Assembly: GCF_027622875.1 (NCBI RefSeq)
Contig: NZ_JAPZVP010000005.1
Span: 151,349-215,348, forward strand
Direction: 5' to 3'
DNA length: 64,000 nucleotides
Source of the DNA: Glycomyces luteolus
Lineage (GTDB): Bacteria; Actinomycetota; Actinomycetes; Mycobacteriales; Micromonosporaceae
The position numbers and the translations under genes are program-made. The notes beneath the pieces were generated by a model. The model saw nothing but the letters and a program-made list of their open reading frames with translations, was not told where the DNA came from and ran no database searches. Positions 59,958-64,000 of the stretch are shown in pieces (the first letter of the stretch is position 1; every line of letters starts with the position of its first letter).

Positions 59958-60836
59958 CTAGCGGGCCAGCAAGTCCCGCAAGGCCTTCACGACCATCGCC
60001 GGGTCCTCTTCGGCCATGAAGTGCCCGGCGTCGGTGAGCCGGTGGTCGAGGTCCGGCGCCCACGCCCGCCACACGGCCGCCGCATCGTAGCCGAGGGCCG
60101 CGCCCCAGTCCTGCTGCACCACGGTGACCGGCATCCGAAGCCGGTTCCCGTTCGCGCGGTCGGCCCGATCGTGCTCGACGTCGATGCCGGCCGAAGCCCG
60201 GTAGTCCGCCACGATCGAGACGACCGCTTCACGGGAGGCCCGCAGGTACTCCTCGCGCACCGGGCCCGGAATCGCCTCCGGGTCCTTCGTCCAGGCGTCG
60301 AGGAAGCACCCGAAGAACGCGTCCGCGCTCGCGGCGATCATCCGCTCGGGCAGGCCGGGCGGCTGCGCCATCAGATAAAGGTGGAACGCCACCGCCGCGT
60401 CCACCCCGTGCAGGACCTCCCACATGTCCAGGGTCGGCACCACATCGAGGATCGCGAGGTGCGAGACCGACTCCGGATGATCGAGACCCGCGCGAACCGC
60501 CACCAGCGCACCCCGGTCGTGCCCGGCCAGCGCGAACCGCTCATGCCCGAGCCCCGCGGCGAGCCCCACGATGTCGGCGGCCATGGTGCGCTTCGCGTAG
60601 GTCTCGCCTCCGGCTTCGGCGGGCTTGTCGCTCGCGCCGTACCCGCGGAGGTCGGGGACGATCACGGTGTGGTCGGCCGCGAGGTCGGCGGCCACGTGCC
60701 GCCACATCAGGTGCGTCTGCGGGAAGCCGTGGAGCAGCACGATCGGGCTGCCTTCGCCGCCCACGGCCGCGTTGAGCGCGACGCCGTCGTCGGCGCTGAT
60801 CCGCTGGTAGTCGAAGCCCGGTATCGAAAGGCTCAT
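59958..60836 (-). CDS. alpha/beta hydrolase, dehalogenase/epoxide hydrolase-like
   Basis: A 292-residue hydrolase. HGFPQTHLMW carries the oxyanion region, and the nucleophile is Asp in LAGHDRGALVAVRAGL (about D108), as in fluoroacetate dehalogenases and epoxide hydrolases; the general-base His is in DAGHFMAEED near residue 270. In fluoroacetate dehalogenases the motif is typically DRGAR, with two Arg binding the carboxylate; here the second is Leu, so that substrate is doubtful. It is divergent from the SARP regulator gene. AAGGAGC lies upstream of the ATG at 60836. Confidence 0.86.
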   Translation of the reverse strand: MSLSIPGFDYQRISADDGVALNAAVGGEGSPIVLLHGFPQTHLMWRHVAADLAADHTVIVPDLRGYGASDKPAEAGGETYAKRTMAADIVGLAAGLGHERFALAGHDRGALVAVRAGLDHPESVSHLAILDVVPTLDMWEVLHGVDAAVAFHLYLMAQPPGLPERMIAASADAFFGCFLDAWTKDPEAIPGPVREEYLRASREAVVSIVADYRASAGIDVEHDRADRANGNRLRMPVTVVQQDWGAALGYDAAAVWRAWAPDLDHRLTDAGHFMAEEDPAMVVKALRDLLAR

Positions 60837-60871
60837 GGTCGCTCCTTCTGGTTCGGTGGGTCTCTCCGAGT

Positions 60872-60911
60872 CTGCGAGTCGCCGATGAGCGTTCGATGAG
60901 CGCGATAGTTT
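60872..60911 (+). promoter_or_regulatory. SARP-box-like repeats and -10 element
   Basis: CGATGAG occurs at 60883-60889 and 60894-60900, exactly 11 bp apart, with a weaker unit (CTGCGAG) at 60872-60878 in the same register. A TAGTTT hexamer follows at 60906-60911. SARP proteins bind heptamer direct repeats at 11-bp spacing shortly upstream of the -10, so this looks like an autoregulated promoter. Confidence 0.65.
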
Positions 60912-60931
60912 ACGTGCGGATGGAGGTGCCC

Positions 60932-62863
60932 TTGCGCGTGCGAATCGGTGTGCTCGGCCCGGTCCTGGCCTGGGACGAGGCCGGGTCCGAGCTGGTTCTC
61001 AGGGGTCCCCGGCACCGCGCGGTGCTGGCGCGGCTGGTGGCCGCGCACGGGCGGGTCGTGCCTGTGGACCGGCTCGTGGACGATCTCTGGACCGAGCCGC
61101 CGGCAGGAGCGGTGAGCGCGGTGCGGACGTTCGTCGCGGCCCTGCGGCGCGCTCTGGAACCGGACCGGCGGCCGCGCGCGCCCGCACGGCTGCTGGTGAC
61201 CGAAGGGCCGGGATACGCGCTGCGGCCCGAGTCGGACGCGGTGGACGCGTGGCGGTTCGAGGCGGCCGCCGCCGAAGCCGCGAGCGCGCCACCGCATCAG
61301 GCGCTCGAACTGCTCGATGGGGCCCTTGGCGAATGGCGGGGCCCTGCGTACGCGGACTTCGATGAGGCTTGGGCCGGAACGGAACGCGCCCGGCTCGAAC
61401 AGTTGCGGCTGGCCGCGATCGAGCGGCGGGCCGATGCGCTGCTGGAGCTCGGGCGGCCGGGCGAGGCGGTCCCGGATCTGGACGCGCTGGTGGCGGAGCA
61501 TCCGTGGCGCGAGGAGGCCTGGCGGCTGCTGGCGCTCGCGCTGTACCGCACGGGTCGGCAGGCGGACGCGCTCGCGGTGCTGCGGCGGGCCAGGGCGCTG
61601 CTCGATGAGCGGCACGGCGTCGAGCCGAACGTGCGCCTGCGGCGCCTGGAGACCGACCTGCTCCGCCAGAGCGATCCCGGTGCTGAAGGGGCCGAACAGG
61701 TCTGGGCCGTGACGGCGGCGGCGTACGACCAGACCGCGGGGCCGCAGTCCCCCGCGCGCTTGGAGTCAACGGTCGGCCTGCTCCGCAGCCTGGCGTACAC
61801 GGGCGGCACCGGCCTCGGGACGGCGCAGGAGCAGCGGGCCGCCACGGTCGCGGCCGCTGAGCGCCTGGACGACCCGGAACTCGCCGCGCGGGTGATCGGC
61901 GGTTACGACGTGCCCGCGATCTGGACGCGTTCGGACGATCCGGCCCGGTCCGCGAGGATCGTGGCCGCCGCCGAACATGCCTTGGCGCGCTTGGGATCCG
62001 ACGCGCATGACGTCGACCGGGCGAGGCTGCTGTCGGTCATCGCGGTCGAATCGCGGGGCGTGCCCGGGCCGCGCCCGGCCGATGCCGCCGCCGAGGCCGA
62101 GTGGCTCGCCCGGAGCCTGGGTGAACCGTCACTGCTGGCGTTCGCGCTCAACGGCGTCTTCATGCAGACCTTCCACCGGACCGGGCTCGCCCCGGAGCGC
62201 GACGGGATCGGGGCCGAGCTGATCGCGCTCGCCACTCGGCATCGCTTGCCCGCGTACGCGATCCTGGGGCATCTCATCCGGCTCCAGGCACTCAGTGCGC
62301 TGGCGGATTTCGGCGGCGCGGACGAGCACGCCAAGGCGGTGGACCTCCTTGCGGAGCGTCATGAGCGGCCGCTCGCGAGAGTGTTCACCGACTGGTACCA
62401 GGCGATGCGGCTCGCGGCTCATGGCGCGCCGTTCGGGGCGGCCGAGGCCGCCTACCGGGCTGCGGGTTCGCGGCTCGACGGGGCGGGAATGCCTGGGGTG
62501 CAACGGGGCCTGCTGCCACTCGCCCTGCTGTGCCTGCGGTTGCAGCACAGGAAGCCACTGCTCTTCCCGGACGACACTGATTGGGGCCCTTACGGACCCT
62601 GGGTTCAGCCGCTGCTCCTGCTGGAGACGGGCACTCGGGAGGAAGCCGAGGCTGCACTTCTCCGGACGCCGGTGCCTCCTGGGGACCTCCTGACCGAGGC
62701 GATGTGGGTCCTCACCGGTCGGGCAGCGATCGCCTTGGGAGACAAGGGCGTGAAGGCGAGGGTCGAAGCGGCGCTCGCGCCGGCGGCGGGTGAACTGGCC
62801 GGTGCGGGCAGCGGCATGCTCACCGCCGGGCCGGTGGCCGACCTCCTCGACGCGCTGGGCTGA
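60932..62863 (+). CDS. SARP/BTAD family transcriptional regulator
   Basis: A 643-residue regulator. The OmpR-like winged helix (about 1-95: RIGVLGPVLAWDEAG, RHRAVLARLVAAHGRVVPVDRLVDDLW) is followed by the bacterial transcriptional activation (BTAD) domain (about 100-250: WRFEAAAAEA, WRGPAYADF, WREEAWRLLALALYRTGRQADALAVLRRARALL; quoted in parts). The remaining 390 residues are a helical TPR-like region; there is no NB-ARC ATPase motif. I choose the TTG at 60932 (MRVRIG...) because GGAGG lies five bases upstream; ATGs at 60896 and 60920 would be upstream of or within the promoter repeats. Such proteins activate antibiotic or other secondary genes; the target may be the divergent hydrolase. Confidence 0.85.
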   Translation: MRVRIGVLGPVLAWDEAGSELVLRGPRHRAVLARLVAAHGRVVPVDRLVDDLWTEPPAGAVSAVRTFVAALRRALEPDRRPRAPARLLVTEGPGYALRPESDAVDAWRFEAAAAEAASAPPHQALELLDGALGEWRGPAYADFDEAWAGTERARLEQLRLAAIERRADALLELGRPGEAVPDLDALVAEHPWREEAWRLLALALYRTGRQADALAVLRRARALLDERHGVEPNVRLRRLETDLLRQSDPGAEGAEQVWAVTAAAYDQTAGPQSPARLESTVGLLRSLAYTGGTGLGTAQEQRAATVAAAERLDDPELAARVIGGYDVPAIWTRSDDPARSARIVAAAEHALARLGSDAHDVDRARLLSVIAVESRGVPGPRPADAAAEAEWLARSLGEPSLLAFALNGVFMQTFHRTGLAPERDGIGAELIALATRHRLPAYAILGHLIRLQALSALADFGGADEHAKAVDLLAERHERPLARVFTDWYQAMRLAAHGAPFGAAEAAYRAAGSRLDGAGMPGVQRGLLPLALLCLRLQHRKPLLFPDDTDWGPYGPWVQPLLLLETGTREEAEAALLRTPVPPGDLLTEAMWVLTGRAAIALGDKGVKARVEAALAPAAGELAGAGSGMLTAGPVADLLDALG

Positions 62864-62916
62864 CGGCCGAAAGCGGCCACTGCCCGCCGTCCGCATCGGC
62901 CTACGTTCTCCCAGGT

Positions 62917-62948
62917 GAGGCGTGCTCCCGTGGATGGAAGCACGCCTC
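62917..62948. terminator. hairpin terminator between convergent genes
   Basis: The arms GAGGCGTGCT and AGCACGCCTC (10 bp, perfect) surround a 12-base loop. It lies between the SARP gene and the secreted-protein gene. Confidence 0.75.
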
Positions 62949-62965
62949 GACGCTGCAGCCGGGTG

Positions 62966-63658
62966 CTACCGCACCGCCGGGTCATCGGAGTGGTTGACGA
63001 TGACGTCGAACGACTCCAGTTCACCGATGGACTTGGTAGCGGCCTGGCCGTCCTCCTGCTCGTAGAGCTTCACCGGCTCCTGCAGTTGGTACAGCTGGTT
63101 CACCGGCGGGAAGGCCGTCACGTCGGTGGCCTCAGCGACCGCTTTGATCTCGAACGGCGCGGTCTGGAGCGTCACGGGCCTTTGGTGGCCGGGAAGCGCC
63201 TCGACCTCGAATGCGACCACGTACTGCTTCGCGGCATCCGCATCCGGCGTCTCCGGATCGACCGAGGTCACTCGGACCTGCCCGAGATCGCCCTCCTCGC
63301 CGACCGGGTTGAAGAGGATCAGGTCGGTCGCCGATGCGCCTTCGGGTGTCTCGGCGAGGGTGGCCTGGCCTTCCAGCGGACCGGTGCCGTAGGTCTTGCT
63401 CTTGGTCTTGCCCTTGGCCTCCCAGTTCTTGATCGTGAACTCGGCGCCTTCGCTGGCGATCGGCACGTTGACCGGAACGCTCGCGGGAACCGGCACGGCG
63501 GCCGGATCGAGGGGCGCCGGATCGGTGTGGGCGGCTTGGACCGGGCCGGCGGCCGTCGCCGCGAGCAGGCCCAGCGGCAGCGCCATCACGGCCGCCCTGC
63601 GGGCGAAGCGGAAGGCGGTCTTGTCGGTGCTGGTGTCGCGGTTGTCGTTCGTGTTCAT
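62966..63658 (-). CDS. secreted protein of unknown function
   Basis: A 230-residue protein with an export leader: a hydrophilic start, FARRAAVMALPLGLLAATAA and a cleavage near VQA-A (about residue 42); the Arg pair suggests Tat or Sec. The mature part is Pro-rich at its start (DPAPLDPAAVPVPASVPVNV) and then predicted beta-rich (GAEFTIKNWEAKGKTKSKTYG; QYVVAFEVEALPGHQRPVTL). I recognise no family. It is single and bounded by a terminator on the side of the SARP gene. Confidence 0.7.
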   Translation of the reverse strand: MNTNDNRDTSTDKTAFRFARRAAVMALPLGLLAATAAGPVQAAHTDPAPLDPAAVPVPASVPVNVPIASEGAEFTIKNWEAKGKTKSKTYGTGPLEGQATLAETPEGASATDLILFNPVGEEGDLGQVRVTSVDPETPDADAAKQYVVAFEVEALPGHQRPVTLQTAPFEIKAVAEATDVTAFPPVNQLYQLQEPVKLYEQEDGQAATKSIGELESFDVIVNHSDDPAVR

Positions 63659-63736
63659 TCTGCTCCGTTCGAGATACGGCGCAGCCGCAGGTCAGCGGCC
63701 ACGAGTCCTGACTTCCGCAAGCGACTATAGGACGAT

Positions 63737-64000
63737 GTGGACGCGGACAAAGCCGTTTCGCTCGAACTCGACTACGAACGGTGTCGGAGGCCAGCCCGCG
63801 CGCTGGCACATTATTCTGCGGCTGTGGAAGAACGATGGACCGTGTTCGCGAACGGCCAAGCCTCCGAGCGGGTCGTGGACGTCGTAGCGGTCGCTGAGTT
63901 TCTCGAGCCCGCGTGCACCTGCGGCAGCTTGTGCATGGGCCGGTACCGCTTCTGGTTCGAGCACGCCGGGTCGCTCTTCACCGTCGATGCGGATCGGATC
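63737..64000 (+). CDS. partial gene of unknown function, runs off the right end
   Basis: An open frame starts at GTG 63737 and continues without a stop to 64000. An in-frame TAG at 63728-63730 closes it upstream, and AGGA lies four bases ahead of the GTG. The 88 visible residues include VDVVAVAEFLEPACTCGSLC and GRYRFWFEHAGSLFTVDADR; third codon positions are mostly G or C. The two Cys pairs (CTCGSLC) could bind a metal. I cannot assign a family, and the 3' end is missing. Confidence 0.55.
   Translation, partial: MDADKAVSLELDYERCRRPARALAHYSAAVEERWTVFANGQASERVVDVVAVAEFLEPACTCGSLCMGRYRFWFEHAGSLFTVDADRI

Noticed and set aside
59958-60836. Naming the hydrolase fluoroacetate dehalogenase
   Set aside because: The second Arg of the DRGAR motif is replaced by Leu.
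63725-63964. A 79-codon minus-strand frame at the right end
   Set aside because: It lacks a good start context and is antisense to a more plausible GTG-started frame.

Overview
This window is very GC-rich chromosomal DNA from a filamentous-type actinomycete. Supporting signs are the strong G/C bias at third codon positions, frequent GTG and TTG starts, Shine-Dalgarno motifs of the GGAGG type, an imuA'-imuB-dnaE2 mutagenesis operon, a SARP/BTAD regulator, a HelD/HelR-type RNA polymerase ATPase and a PrpR/RamB-type acyl regulator. The density of secreted plant-polysaccharide enzymes would suit a soil or plant-associated genus such as Glycomyces or a relative; that genus-level guess is inference. 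I saw no tRNA, rRNA, insertion sequence, prophage or CRISPR array.

Layout: 1-3.3 kb holds the 3' part of a GH51 arabinofuranosidase and a LacI regulator. 3.4-4.8 kb is an oxidoreductase/ArsR pair. 4.9-12.8 kb is a cluster of secreted carbohydrate enzymes: a small exported protein, a GH5 cellulase with CBM2 and CBM_X2/CBM46-like modules, a PL9 pectate lyase, a pectinesterase with a ricin-type lectin domain, and a GH16 enzyme. 12.9-18.2 kb holds small regulatory pairs plus an unusual DUF234-type ATPase preceded by three palindromes in strict 25-bp register, and an R2K-type ATP-grasp protein. 18.2-26.5 kb continues the sugar theme: a coupled GH1 beta-glucosidase/MFS pair, an AraC/PhyH/small-protein module and a large GH13 amylase with two CBM25 domains and an 18-bp perfect palindrome upstream. 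26.5-35.6 kb carries a Pr6Pr membrane protein, the HelR-type ATPase and the SOS mutagenesis operon behind a recognisable SOS box. 35.7-41.8 kb holds a drug-type MFS/TetR pair, a His-rich DUF4396 membrane protein and a ClC/K+ channel pair facing each other across a CsoR-like operator. 41.8-46.8 kb is the methylcitrate cycle (prpD-prpB-prpC) with its divergent acyl-sensing regulator. 47-52.2 kb has another MFS, a GH43-like/AbfB enzyme, a GntR regulator and fumarase. 52.3-64 kb is a string of small regulator/target pairs, a degenerate DnaJ-like membrane protein, an alpha/beta hydrolase facing a SARP gene with 11-bp-spaced repeats, and two terminal genes.

Together the genes describe an organism that secretes enzymes against arabinan, pectin, beta-glucan/cellulose and starch and imports or hydrolyses the products. 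It burns propionyl-CoA through the methylcitrate cycle and tunes many small functions with local one-component regulators. At least eight of these show clear palindromic or repeated operator candidates in their intergenic gaps, and many terminators are perfect GC-rich hairpins.

Two G/C-only homopolymer-rich stretches (1-74 and about 59843-59946) look like sequencing or assembly artefacts and limit interpretation there. The most unexplained element is the triple palindrome array at 15737-15806 in front of the ATPase.
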